Shown: positions 44,629 through 55,992 of the stretch, piece by piece
Position numbering within the stretch: the first letter of the stretch is position 1
Layout of the letters: every line of letters starts with the position of its first letter
Origin: Rhizophagus clarus
Lineage: Eukaryota; Glomeromycota; Glomeromycetes; Glomerales; Glomeraceae
Assembly (NCBI GenBank): GCA_015698045.1
Contig: BLAL01000319.1
Span: 1,302,001 to 1,366,000 of the forward strand
Direction of reading: 5' to 3'
Length of the DNA stretch: 64,000 nucleotides
Notes under the pieces: model-generated
What the model was told of the DNA's origin: nothing
Database searches by the model: none
The model's input: the letters and a program-made list of their open reading frames with translations, nothing else
Program-made: the position numbers and the translations under genes

Positions 44629-46483
44629 TTAAACATTATGATTACAGTATAATTCATTTGCCTTGATTATATTCATATCAAGTATTCCATGTCGATAACA
44701 TTCTCCAAGTTGATATAGCGAATCAATATGATCATATCGGGCAGCCTCTTTATATGATTCAAATGCTTTTGTTTCATCTTTTACAGTCCCCATTCCATAT
44801 TGATAACATTCTCCAAGTTTATGCAATAAATAAGGTTCATGTGACTTATCAGCTGCATCTTTGTATAACTTAAATGCTCTAATTTCATTTTTTCCAGTTC
44901 CTCTTCCATATTGATAACAATTTCCAAGCGCATATATTGAAGTAACATGACCTTTTTCAGCTGCTTTTTTGTATAACTCAAATGATCTAATTTCATTTTT
45001 TTCAGTTCCTTTTCCATATTGATAACAATTTCCAAGCTCATATATTGAAGTAACATGTCCTTTTTCAGCCGCTTTTTTGTATAACTCAAATGCTCTAATT
45101 TCATTTTTTTCAGTCCCTATTCCATATTGATAACATTCTCCAACTTTGTGTAAAAACTCAGAACCAAATTCAGCTGCTTTTCTGTATGATTCAAACGCTT
45201 TAACTTCACTTTTTCGAGTCCCTATTCCATATTGATAACATTCTCCAAGTTTAGTCAATAAGATAGGGTCATATATTTCAGCAGCTGCTTCATTGTAAAT
45301 TTCAAATGCTTTAACTTCACTTTTTTCAGTCCCTATTCCATATTGATAACATTTTCCAAGTTCATTATAACATTCAACAATTTTAGTTATATCATCAAAT
45401 TCATATGCTTCAGCTGCTTCTTTGTATAATTCGAATGCTTTTACTTCATTTTTTTTCAGTTCCTATTCCATATTGATAACATTCTCCAAGCTCATACATC
45501 GAAGTGGCGTGACCTTTTTTTGCTGTTTCTTTATACAATCCAAACGCTTTAGTTTCATCTTTTTCGGTTCCACTCCCGTATCGATAACATTCTCCAAGCT
45601 CATACATCGAAATGAAATGACCTTTTTTGGCAGCTTCTTTATAAGATTCAAACGCTTTAGTTTTATCTTTTCCAGTTCCTCTCCCGTATCGATAACATTT
45701 TCCAAGCGCATACATCGAAGTGATATGACCTTTTTTGGCTGCTTCTTTGTAAAACTCAAATGCTTTAATTTCATTCATTTCAGTTCCTATTCCATTGTCA
45801 TAACATATTCCAAGCTTATATATAGAAGTAATATGCCCTTTTTCAGCTGCTTCTTTGTAAAACCCAAACGCTTTAATTTTATTCACTTCAGTTCCTATCC
45901 CGTATTGATAGCATTCTCCAAGCTCATATATTGAAATAATATGACCTTTTTGAGCTACTTCTTTATATAATTCAAATGCTTTAATTTCATTTTTTTCAAT
46001 TCCTATTCCATGTTGATAGCATCTTCCAAGATCATATTTTGAAATAATATGACCTTTTCCAACCGCTTCTTCATATAGTTGAAATGCTCTAATTTCATTT
46101 TTTTCAATCCCTATTCCATATTGATAACAAAATCCTAGATGATGTATATTACTTGGAGTTTCTGGTTTATTATTATACTCAATTTGCATATTCATTTCTT
46201 CACTATTTTGTAACCTGGAAGATGGCCGTACATTAACATTCTGATCTTTTTCACTAATACGGTCACTAAATTCGTCAATTGTTGTTTGTTTTCTGGATTG
46301 TAATTTTACATTACTTGGCGCATTTGAACATTTGTTAAGATGAGCTTGCATTCGTTCGGGAACTGCTCGTTGATAATTTTTGGAACAGTATTTACATTGT
46401 ACAGAAGGATGTGGATCGTTACTTTTATCTACAATAATGAAATGCGTCCAAACAGGACCTTTCTTTCTCTCTTTTCTTATCAT
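44629..46483 (-). CDS. BED zinc finger-Sel1 repeat protein with one-base frameshift
   Basis: Starts at 46483 with a complete BED finger (VWTHF, Cys30, Cys33, His48, Cys52), a 60-residue linker and Sel1 units. The first frame stops at 45446 after 345 residues, inside unit seven. There GAAAAAAAATGA has eight A where sister repeats have seven (GAAAAAAATGAA). One base fewer restores the frame for about 270 more residues to 44629, giving about 14 units. Units seven to nine have altered spacers with extra or missing residues. The frame after the shift is well conserved, so the break is very recent, a sequencing or assembly slip, or a tolerated polymorphism. If real, the product is a 345-aa protein with six full repeats. 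The partner kinase is upstream at 47561. Confidence 0.8.
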
Positions 46484-46530
46484 CTGGTATATAATTTCTT
46501 TGTTAGTTGTGTGTAAGAAAAATAATTATA
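46484..46530 (-). promoter_or_regulatory. Conserved leader of BED-Sel1 gene
   Basis: The minus strand reads AATTATTTTTCTTACACACA, then AACAAAGAAATTATATACC before the ATG, matching the family leader before 29052 and 62952. Confidence 0.5.
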
Positions 46531-47560
46531 TCTAGTAAATTGAGGGCAATGAAGAAAAAAAAGAAATTTTTTTTTTGAAATTTTTTTTTTTTACTGAAAA
46601 AAATGAATGATTATGGCCAATTCACGCTAGTGAAAAAAAAGGAAAAAAAATTTGTTAATTAGCCCCTTATTCAAACAAATTGTTAATTAACTGACCGGTT
46701 AATTAACGGTAATATAAAAATATAAAAAAAACAACTCATATTAAAAAGGATAAAATTCAAAATGTTACACTACTGTTTTTGCCTTTTTGATCACGATCGA
46801 GTATCACAATATTTTAAGGAAGTCATTAACCATTCCAAAAAAGACAGATGCTCCCATATAATCAGACTATAAATGTCTTAATGACGTAACTGTAAATTCC
46901 GTTAATTAACTTCATGAAGTGGCACAGTATCTTTCAACAAAAATATAAAAATAATTGTATTGGTAATATAGTCGCATAACCTATACAAGAAAACCCATTA
47001 ACTCAATTTTATTTAAAAATTACGTATTTGCAAAAATTAGTTATCCTCAATTTTTACGTCGATCTGCGAGCTTTTAACTTCAAAACTTTCATCTTTTGAT
47101 TATGCACATTTGCGAATACTTCTGTTCAAATTTATTAAATTATTAAAACACCTATCACTAAAATGGTTTAGTTAAAAGACAAACTTGTGATTAAACATAA
47201 TTTCGACCAATCAAATTTAAATTACAATTAAAGAAATCATTACTCGCGAAAATGAGTTTCCAAAACGAAGTTGAACTATAAAACCGAATAGGAGTTACTT
47301 TGAACGTGATTACATGGAAAAATTTGATAATGTGAAACTATTTATCATTTAGAAAATAAATTTGGACGTACATGCGTAGCAAACAACCCAGAATTAATCT
47401 ATAGAATCATCTCCTGCAGGTTATCAAGTTTAATTATCTAACGAATAAATATAAGATTCACGTTATCATCATTATTATTTGAAATTTCAAAATTAACCGT
47501 TGAAAGGGTAGCTCCATCGAAAAAAGGCTCGCATGAGAAAACTTCTATAAAATAAAAAAA
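46531..47560 (-). repeat. Kinase-to-Sel1 spacer, reference copy
   Basis: Non-coding spacer between kinase stop (47561) and BED-Sel1 leader. Contains ACGCTAGTGAAAA (46624), TGTTAATTAACTGACCGGTT with AATTAACGG (46681-46709), CCAAAAAAGACAGATGCTCC and GTGGCACAGTATCTTTCAA. All of these recur in order at 37836-39554, and parts recur in 23790-24480 and 31280-32370. It is the best preserved copy and likely holds the Sel1 promoter. Confidence 0.65.
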
Positions 47561-50431
47561 TTAATTACTGACAATATTAAAGTAAAAAGAATATAAATAA
47601 AGATCCTTACTTTTTTCACTTTTCTTACTTTTTTTATGAATTAATTTACTACGCTCTATTTCTTGATTTTCAAGAAAATCACAAACTTGAGCGGAATTTT
47701 TGATCCTATGTAATCTTTCCCTTTCAGCAATAAAAAATTGACTCGAATAGTACTGTTTTTTCCACATTAAAAGTGTGTTTTTTAATTCAAACGTTTTCGG
47801 GCGTTTTCCAGGATCATCATCCCAACATCTTTTCATAAGTTCTGCATAAGTTGTTGGAATATATTCTGGAATCTTTAGACGTAAACCTCTAACCGCTATA
47901 TTAATTTGTAATCCGAATTGATCATTCTCGAATTCTTCGTAAGGTAATTTACAACAACCAATTATCCACATAATTATTCCAAAACTATAAATATCTGACG
48001 CTGTTGTAAAAAGTTCTGGATTTTCTTTTAAATGTTCAGGAGCGATATAAGGTCTTGCACCAATTAGAATTCCTGTTTCATTAAAATTTCCACATAGTCC
48101 CAAATCACTAATAGCTGGGAAGTGAAATATATCATCATCATTCATCAAAATATTACCACAATGAAGATCTTGATGAATCATTCCTACATTATGAATAGTT
48201 TCGAGGGCACGTGATATTTCTTCTAATATATCCAATCGTTTATACTAGGTGAAATTCTCATCACGAGATGAATTGAATAAGTCGCCATCATTTGCCCACA
48301 TCATTACCATCATATATGAGTTTAGTCTAGGTCTTTCTTTAGCATCTTTTATATCTTTCGTCAGCCATTTTGTGAGCTCTGTATCGTCGTTTGGAGATCT
48401 CGTGATTCCAAAACATCGTAATACGTGATTTTCTCTATTAAATAGAAATTTAAGATGGTTTCGAACCTATATATTAAAGCGTTCATTTTTTCAATAATAA
48501 CATTTTATTATAAATAAATTAAATTCGCCGAATATTACCTCGTTTAAAAATTGATTAAAGTCTTCTTGATTATCAAGTTCTTTTAAAGCGATAGTTGTAT
48601 TAGGGATATTTTCCCAGATGTATCGAGTTGTACTATATTGAAGCCTAGGTCCTTTGATCCATTCACCTTTAAATATTTTACCAAATCCACCTCTAGTTAT
48701 GTATTCAATATTTATAATCTCCTTATGGTCAATCCATTCGAGATAACTCAAACTATCCATCGCATCCAATTGACTATTTTGAATTAATTCATCAATTTCC
48801 GAATTATCACTCGTCCAATTCTTGAAATTATTTTTAAAATTTCGTCTTGACAAGTTTTACACCAATCATTAGCAACTAACGGAGTGTCGCATCTGAGGCA
48901 AACGCCATACACTATTCGATTTGGGACAGTACAAGTTTGAAGTGTTGATTTCTTGTTGTTCTTCGTCATCTCTTCATATTTAGCGACAACTTTCTTTTTA
49001 TATTGTGAGCCGGACTTGCATTTCTGATTTTTATTTTCAAGTAAAGTCGTATTAATAGGCAAGTCGGTTTCTATGTTAATACTCGGTTGTTTCAGATTTT
49101 TATCCTCGGGAACAAATTCGTTCGACTTAACATATCGAATTCCTGAAATGCTTGATTCATCGTTGACTTGATTTGTAGATAATAGAGTGACGTGTTCTTC
49201 AATTATAGATTTATCATTTTCCTCATTGTTCACTAATAAAATTTTCTCGTTATCATTAATCGAGATTTTCTTATCACTATCTAATTCAACTGAATCTGAT
49301 TTAAACTCTTCGTTGTTATTATCATCCAATCCTTTGTTTATTTCGCTTGTGTCTTTAAAATCTGAACTAACAAAAATATTTTGATGACTTTCATACGGGT
49401 TTTTTTCCGACTCCTCATTCTCTTTCGTATCAATATCAGTCAATTTTTTGTTATTCTTTGCCATCCTTTCGTATTCAACAATGTTATCCTTGTTTTGAAT
49501 CAATCTGGTAAGAGATGCCCTAGAAGCGTTTCTTTCAATTACTTCTTCATATTTAATATCAGGTTGTTTCTCATTGCTTTGAATCGAAAGCTATAATTCC
49601 TTGTTGATCATCTCTTCGTATTTAGTGGCAATGTTCTTATTATATTTCGAGCCAGATTTATATTTCATTCTAGGGTTATATGTGATCGTAGATCTTTGAT
49701 CCGAATTCATAATAATTTCATCATCTTTGATCGGAAGATTAAGAAAAGCTGTATTAATAGACGCGTCGGTTTCCATGATAACACTTGGCTGTTCCAGTTC
49801 GAAATTATTATCCTCGGGAACAAACTCATTCGATTCAACGTATTTAATTTCTAAAGTGTCTGATTCATCGTTGACTTGATTCGCGGATAATAGAATAATT
49901 TGTTTTTAATCCTCGTTGTTCGTTAATGATTCTTCTTCATCATCTGATCCAGTAATTATAGTACTAATCGAGATTTTCTCATCATCTTTTAATTCACTAA
50001 TCGGATTTAATTTAATATTTTTGTCTTCATCTAATTCAACCGAATCTGATCTATGCTCTTCATTATAAACTAATTCATTGCTCGTTTCTTTATGACATTC
50101 ATACAAGTCTTTTTTCGACCATCCATTTTCTTTTCTAACATCGATTTTATAATTTAACAATTTTTCATTAATTTCATCATTATTCTTCGTAGTTTTATTA
50201 TAAAGTGAAATTGGAATTTTTCTTTCTAAAATAAATTTTTTAAACTTTTTAAATCTTTTACTCTTGTTCTTATCATCATTATCTACATCATCATCTATTA
50301 CATGATCATTCTTTTTAAGAAATGACTCATTCCGTAATTTTAATATTTTTAATATTTCATTTTTATTATTATTTTGATTATTTTGATTATTTTTGTTTTT
50401 TATTTTTTTTATGAAATATTTTTATTTTCAT
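47561..50431 (-). pseudogene. Tyrosine-kinase-like kinase gene, full length but broken
   Basis: From ATG 50431 (frame slips in the following A-run) a low-complexity acidic N-terminal region runs to a zinc-ribbon-like CLRCDTPLVANDWCKTC near 48870. It contains an internal duplication: SDSVELD, ANQVNDES/TNQVNDES, SNEFVPED and SGSxYxK each occur twice. The kinase domain follows: glycine loop TRGGFGKIFKG, ALK lysine, intron 48467-48538, catalytic loop HQDLHCGNIL, DLG in place of DFG, APEH, DIYSFGIIMW, and CWDDDPGKRP. Breaks: TAA at 49906-49908, TAG at 49591-49593, a frame change after the zinc ribbon near 48851, and TAG at 48245-48247 where a Trp is expected. Everything between is cleanly conserved, so inactivation is recent. 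Not a secure functional kinase. Confidence 0.75.
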
Positions 50432-50505
50432 TTTAATTTAGAATTGTGAGTAAAATTTATAAAAATCTTTTTGTACCGAATAGAACCTTTTAATGAATCG
50501 AACAA

Positions 50506-50536
<31 letters not shown>

Positions 50537-51378
50537 AATGAAAAAAAATTTTAAAACATTGTCTTTTTTTTTGGGTAATTACATCAAGTTATAATTTTAC
50601 AAAAGAAATAAGTAATCGATCACTTTTTTTTTTCAAAGGTTTTTTTTATACCATAAAATGACAAAACGGGCAATTTTCTAATTTTGGTAAGATATTACCA
50701 AAAATGTTAATTACTTCATTTATATCTGATTTTGTGTGGAAATACTAGATAATATTAATTTGGTCATATGCTTTCTCTTAATCATGCATATGTGTGATGA
50801 TCATTATTAAAAATTTATAGTCGGAACGTTATAAATTCTGGCCCGAATCAATATAAAGTCATACACCTTTAATTCTTAATTGAGTTTGAAAGTGCTAAAA
50901 ATTGCAGACAATAATTCCAAACGATTTAGTACGGCGAACATGCGAATAGGGAACAATAATTCTAAATGATTTGGTAAAGCGAACACGGAACAATAATTCC
51001 GAATGATTTGTCCACATTTAATGAGGTAATAATTACGTCATTTCTTTTCTAGGCTTATAAGTTGGCGTACATCAAAAGTTTTTTTTGCAAGGTTCTTTCT
51101 TCTTTGTATTCAAAAAGTGGTTATTAACTACCCCAGTTTCATAAATGTTAATTTGCACGAACAACGAGCCATCAACTTATTTATTTAATAAAATAATACA
51201 AAAGAGTAATATGTTAACAACGTAAAATATTGTACCGTACATATCATAGACATAATCAATAAAACCCACAATAAATTTTTTCTAATAATTTCAAGTCTAA
51301 TAATATATCTACCAAATTTACCTCTAATAGACAGAATTTCTATGACCACCACACAACAATTTAACCACTACATGATTA
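50432..51378. other. Intergenic with a three-unit repeat
   Basis: Between kinase and Myb-like gene. At 50909-51005 three degenerate units (AATAATTCCAAACGATTTAG, AATAATTCTAAATGATTTGG, AATAATTCCGAATGATTTGT) alternate with GCGAACA. Poly-T/poly-A runs lie near 50530. No gene. Confidence 0.45.
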
Positions 51379-52388
51379 TTAATTTTGATACAATCTTTTT
51401 TTTAAAATCTTCCAACGTACCAAACAAGCATTAGGATTTCTATCTTTTAAAGACTGAGAAATTTTTGACCAAGAAGGACTTGGCATCTCACCTAAAATTT
51501 TATCGATCAAAATTTTATCTTCATCTGGTTGCCAAGGACTTTTAGTTTTTTTAGTATCTGTGGAAGATTTTTTTGATTCGGTAACAGAAGTTTTTTTAGT
51601 TGTTGATTTTTGATTGTTTACTGATGAAGATTTCTTTTTAGATGGTGATTTGCGAGATGGCATCAGTTGATCTACATCTTCACTTTCATCATCTGATTCA
51701 GTAAAATCAAATACGCCCAAACTTGAATTACTTTCATCTTCTTTAAGTTTCTCCTCCTCCTTATGTTTACCGTCTTCTTTTTTAACTTTAATTACATTTT
51801 CAGTTTCTTCCACTTTCTCAACTTTTTTTGTAATGATTTTTTTACGCTTAACAGGAGCAGCAGATTTAGTTTTTGTTTTACGACTTCTTTTTTTTGTTGC
51901 TTTTAGTTGTTCAACATCAATTTCATTAGTAGTAGTAGCTTCAGGTTGTGTAGGTGGAGGAGTTAATGGTGACGTTGATGATGGTGGTGGTTGTTGTTGT
52001 TGAGCTAAGCCGTCAGTTTCGGAAGAGATTTGTTGATCAGAAGTAACTGATTGTGATGGTGGTGGCGGTGTGATTTTTTCTTCTTTAATTACCTAAATAA
52101 AAAATAACAATAAATAGATAAACAAATAAATAAATAAGCAAATAAATAGTAAAGTAAAAATTTTTTTTTTAAAAAAAAAAAAACGTTAAAAGTAAATAAA
52201 ATAATAAACGAAAAATAATATTCTTTTTAGAAGTTGATCACAAAAATTATATATATGTTTATATTATTATTTATTATTTGTCTTACGAGCTCGACATCTC
52301 TCATTTCTTCATCTTGACCGATATTTGTATCATATTCAATAGATTCCATAGACTCTTCTTTCACAACTTTAGGTGTATCTTTTCCCAT
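51379..52388 (-). CDS. Myb/SANT-like domain protein, two exons
   Basis: Exon 1 is 52287-52388 (ATG at 52388) and exon 2 is 51379-52092. The 194-base intron has GTAAGA and TTTATTTAG borders in phase 0, giving 271 aa. Residues 1-95 are acidic, then Gln/Pro/Ser-rich. About 100-124 is a basic nuclear-localisation-like stretch (KKRSRKTKTK, VKRKKIITKK). 125-215 is charged and Ser/Lys-rich. The C-terminal 54 residues form a single Myb/SANT-like helix-turn-helix (SPWQPDEDKILIDKILGEM, then SWSKISQSL...VRWKILKKRL) with tryptophans at the usual helix positions. Probably a nuclear DNA- or chromatin-binding protein; target unknown. Its unique sequence and clean splice sites mark an ordinary single-copy gene. 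Confidence 0.85.
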
Positions 52389-52996
52389 CTTGTACAACAA
52401 AAAAGTAGAAAAAAAAAAAAATAATATATATATATATTATATATAAAATATATTTATAGTTATATTTATATATTTATATTTATAATCTATTATCACGGAA
52501 AATTTTTTTTTTGCACGAAAAAAAAAGGAAGAAAAGTGGAGACGAGGAAAAAAACGAGAAAGAGTATGAAAAAAAAAATGAAAAAAAAAATATATATATA
52601 TATTTTATAGTGAAAATTAAAAAATGGCATGATTTAAATGTTAAAATATATCCAACATTCATATGTTTCTTTATTATGAAATTTATATTGATGTAAAACA
52701 AGCTCATGATCGATTACGAAGTTTGTGAATAGTATATTTGTGACGTAATATGTTTTCATGACACGCACATCATTATACACTTTTAGAATAAAAATTTTTT
52801 TATTATGAATTACATTAATTCTAAGTTTTTTTGCGCCACAGTCATTTATATTACATTAATTTAATATATATATATATAAAAATATACTCTAAAATATTAT
52901 AATTAATATAATTATGTGGATGTTATATATGTGTTGATATGCGAGATTCATTTCTTTTATGCTTTCTATTCACATGTTCATCTTGTTATAAATAAT
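52389..52996. other. Intergenic, A/T-runs only
   Basis: Holds the promoter of the Myb-like gene and the 3' flank of the membrane-protein gene. Poly-A, GAAAAA and TATATA runs (52410-52600) give only compositional open frames on both strands. Confidence 0.45.
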
Positions 52997-53506
52997 CTAA
53001 TAATCGATATTTTTTTCTTCGGGATTCTCTGGGGGAAAGATCATTTCCCAATAAGTTTCAGGTACGGTCATAGCAACTCTATTACAAAATTCAATTCCAC
53101 ACTCAAGACCACCATAAATCGTCATAACGACAGCACCAATGGAAGCGATTACGACGGTAAACATAAATAATAAATCTCCCACTAATACTAATAAAGGTAA
53201 TAACATTGAACCAGTAACTAAAGTAGTAAATGCTGAAAATGATTGATAGGTTGGCCTTAATAAACTATCTTTATAAAAATGTTTATATAATTGATATTCA
53301 AATTTACAAATCATCGGTACGTAGAGAATTGTAAAAGTACATATAGTTGATGGAATCGCTGTTGATGCATAATATGGTAAAATTGCTAAAGCTGAGATTA
53401 ATCTTTGTGGTCGTAATTTTCCAATCGATGACTTATAATCTGATAATCTTCGAAATCTTGCTGGAACAAGTGCCGAAAGTGATTGATAAGCCGTAGTTAA
53501 AGACAT
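52997..53506 (-). CDS. Small multi-pass membrane protein, unknown family
   Basis: 169 aa in one coding exon, starting MSLTTAYQSLSALVPARFRR. Hydrophobic segments near residues 36-66, 92-112 and 113-132 suggest two to three membrane spans. The N-terminus is basic and the C-terminus is short, acidic and hydrophilic (PPENPEEKNIDY). Composition is mixed and protein-like, unlike the A+T shadows around it. An intron in the 5' leader is likely (GTAAGT at 53593, TTCGTAG at 53510, three bases before the ATG). No family recognised; membrane of residence unknown. Confidence 0.75.
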   Translation of the reverse strand: MSLTTAYQSLSALVPARFRRLSDYKSSIGKLRPQRLISALAILPYYASTAIPSTICTFTILYVPMICKFEYQLYKHFYKDSLLRPTYQSFSAFTTLVTGSMLLPLLVLVGDLLFMFTVVIASIGAVVMTIYGGLECGIEFCNRVAMTVPETYWEMIFPPENPEEKNIDY

Positions 53507-53509
53507 AAT

Positions 53510-53593
53510 CTACGAACAATAATTATTCAAAGTTAAAGAGAAGAAATAATAAAAAATTAAAGTCATTTTCTTTTAAGAATTGCCAAAACTTAC
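53510..53593 (-). other. Likely 5'-UTR intron of the membrane-protein gene
   Basis: Donor GTAAGTTTTGG and acceptor TTATTGTTCGTAG lie 84 bases apart just before the coding start. The upstream exon contains no usable in-frame ATG, so the intron would sit in the leader. TATATAAAG near 53738 may be the TATA element. Confidence 0.45.
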
Positions 53594-54770
53594 GATTTTC
53601 AAGTGTAAAAATTTTCAAGTAGAAAAAATATTTTATAAAAATAGTAGTGATTTTATAAAGTTTTTTGTATTTTTGAAAAAGTTCCACTTACGTGTAAACA
53701 AAAAAAAAAAAACTGAAGAGATGAAAGATTTCAATCTTTATATAAAAAAAATCTGTAAACAAAAATGACTCATTGAAATCGATCTACCACGCCACAACAA
53801 ATTTGATCACGAGGATAAAAATATTTTATAATGGGTGACATTAGTAACATTACTTCCGACGTGCATTAGTAATCTGCACGGAATTAAATTTTCTCCTTTT
53901 ATGGAAATCTTCATTCATTTAATAAGTTACATGACGTAATTTAGTGGTTATGTTAAGGGAGAAACCGGCGAATTTAATGTTTATTTTTATTTTCTGTCTA
54001 ACGAAAAGCATTCGATTTTACTTTATGTGAAAGAGCCGTTAAAATAATAAATTTATCCATTAAGAAATCTTAAAAATTATGCAATAATCACGCTTGATGT
54101 TTATCATTAGTTATAATGTATTACACCAATTCTTATTTAGATAATAAATACCAACAAAATTAATTTAGCGTTACAAATACAAGTCATATGAACAATACTC
54201 ATTTACCGATTTCGGAAAATTTAATAAAATCATTAGGTCTTATAACGTGACTAAATTTAGCATTTTTATGACCGAAACATTATACTAATTTCTGCACTTA
54301 CATAAAATGTGTTCCTTGTTTCGATGGTTCGATTCCAACATTCCAACGTATGACTTCTAATTTTTTATAGACCTGAAATTATTCATTTCTGAGTCGCTTT
54401 AATAAAATCAGATGTATTCACCTTATAGAAAACCCTCGGTATATACCGAACTGGCTAAACGAATTATCCTCACTCAAATATCCTGAGAATCCACCTGAGT
54501 TTTTTTTTTCGGTGAGAATTCGACAAAAAGAAAAGAACATAATTTCAAAATTATAACATAATGACAACATACATGCAGAGTTCCGTTTGAGATGATCTTC
54601 ACGCATAACACCATGAACCAGGTTAATATAATATATAGGCGTTTTTACTTAACTCTATTGAGGATAGACCTGTTCATTGTAATTATACATAAAATCACGA
54701 GGTTAGTCTCATGCATTAGTTCCGTTAGAATTGCTAGCACAACTTTTTCTATTTATTTAGACATGTACAG
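53594..54770. other. Intergenic, no gene seen
   Basis: A+T-rich sequence upstream of the membrane-protein gene. Short frames on both strands near 54418-54846 overlap each other and lack family support. Confidence 0.4.
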
Positions 54771-55377
54771 TGTAACGGATATATCTGAGTTTTACAAATT
54801 TAACGATATAGAATGTCAAAATAGATATTGCGTATTAAATGAATGAAGTAATTAAAAATAAACAATGCAAGATAATTAGAATTATTAATAATGGTTGAAA
54901 AATTCATAAAAATAGTTGAATTTAATATTAATAGTTTTGAGAATCCCATGAAGACAATGAATATGTAACAATTTTCTGCTAAAGTCTCGACATTCCATTT
55001 TTCTTATTGTTCTACGGTTCTTATCATAAAACTTTAAATATTGTATTTTTTGATTAATATTTAAAGACTTTTTATAAATAGATGTCGAAAGTATTCTCTT
55101 ATTTTATATCATGTACGAATTGTACGGTGTAACGGGTATATTTGAATTTTGCAAATTTATAAATACAGCATATTATGTGAAAATAGATTTTACGTATTAA
55201 ATGAATGAAAGTAAATTAAAAATAAATGATGTAGGATAATTAGGATTATTAATAATGATTAAAATTTATAAAAATAATTGAATTTAATATTAATAGTCTC
55301 GAGAACCCCATGAGAATAGTAAAATATGTAACAATTATTCTGCGAAAATCTTGATATTCCATTTTCTTATTGTTCTA
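54771..55377. repeat. Direct duplication of about 250 bases, offset 357
   Basis: TGTAACGGATATATCTGAGT at 54771 and TGTAACGGGTATATTTGAAT at 55128 begin two collinear diverged copies. Both run through TTGAATTTAATATTAATAGT and AACCCCATGA/ATCCCATGA to CTTATTGTTCTA (55014 and 55377). Non-coding as far as seen; no element ends identified. Confidence 0.65.
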
Positions 55378-55639
55378 GACTAATAATGATAGATTTTTCA
55401 ATTTAAAAAAATTATGATAATTAATTTATTTGAGATTGAAGAATCCAGCTGGTAAATAATTCGAAATTTGGCAGTAAGCCTGTCGTAGACTCGTAGAGTT
55501 ATATATAAATTTAAATTATCAAAAATAAAATACTCTGGAAGAATTTATTTTATTTTATTTTTTCAGGTGACAAATTCTTATATCAATTACGAGAGTCAGT
55601 TACTTTGGAGATACAATAAAAACCATCAATGATATGCCA

Positions 55640-55992
55640 CCTCGTGTAAAAATGATAATACATGGTGTCCATATTGCTCTAAATATAAACATGAAAGATT
55701 GTGTCGAGAGATTATGTCAAAATATCTTGGACCACCATCTAAGATACGTCGACTTGATTTTCTTAAAACTTTAGATCATTGCCCACAATATGGATTGGCG
55801 ATCGAAGTACAAGGAGAACAACACAAAATATATAGAATTCTTTCATAATGGCGAGCCAATAATTTCATTAAACAGCAAACACGTGATCAACTCAAGAAAG
55901 AATTGTGCGAAGAAAACTGTATTGCCTTGAGTTATATTTGGTATTACGAAGACCCACACATAGTTATTCCAGAGCATCTTCTCATTGAATAA
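55640..55992 (+). pseudogene. Zinc-ribbon plus PD-(D/E)xK-like protein, broken
   Basis: One frame gives a zinc-ribbon-like CKNDNTWCPYC, then LCREIMSKYLGPPSKIRRLD, then GLAIEVQGEQHK, and after a break NNFIKQQTRDQLKKELCEEN and YIWYYEDPHIVIPEH to TAA at 55990. The D...E-x-Q arrangement (RLDFLKT...AIEVQGEQH) resembles restriction-endonuclease-fold nucleases fused to zinc ribbons, a family expanded in Rhizophagus as I recall it. In the middle the frame hits TAA, but the +1 frame reads KYIEFFHNGEP, so two small deletions shift the frame out and back. N-terminal zinc-ribbon repeats are missing. Dead copy. Confidence 0.6.

Noticed and set aside
44781-45104. Lys/Met/Leu-rich frame overlapping the Sel1 array as a separate gene
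   Set aside because: It is the Sel1 repeat read in another frame; similar shadows lie at 45422-45934, 45463-45774, 37037-37246 and 30010-30234.
48245-48264. A 20-base intron (GTGATG...ACCTAG) that would remove the TAG in the kinase
   Set aside because: Far shorter than the other introns here (72-194 bases), with no branch site or pyrimidine tract, and it would delete conserved residues.
52480-52707. Opposite-strand ORFs in the A-rich block upstream of the Myb-like gene
   Set aside because: Both derive from GAAAAA/TTTTTC runs and have no protein-like composition.
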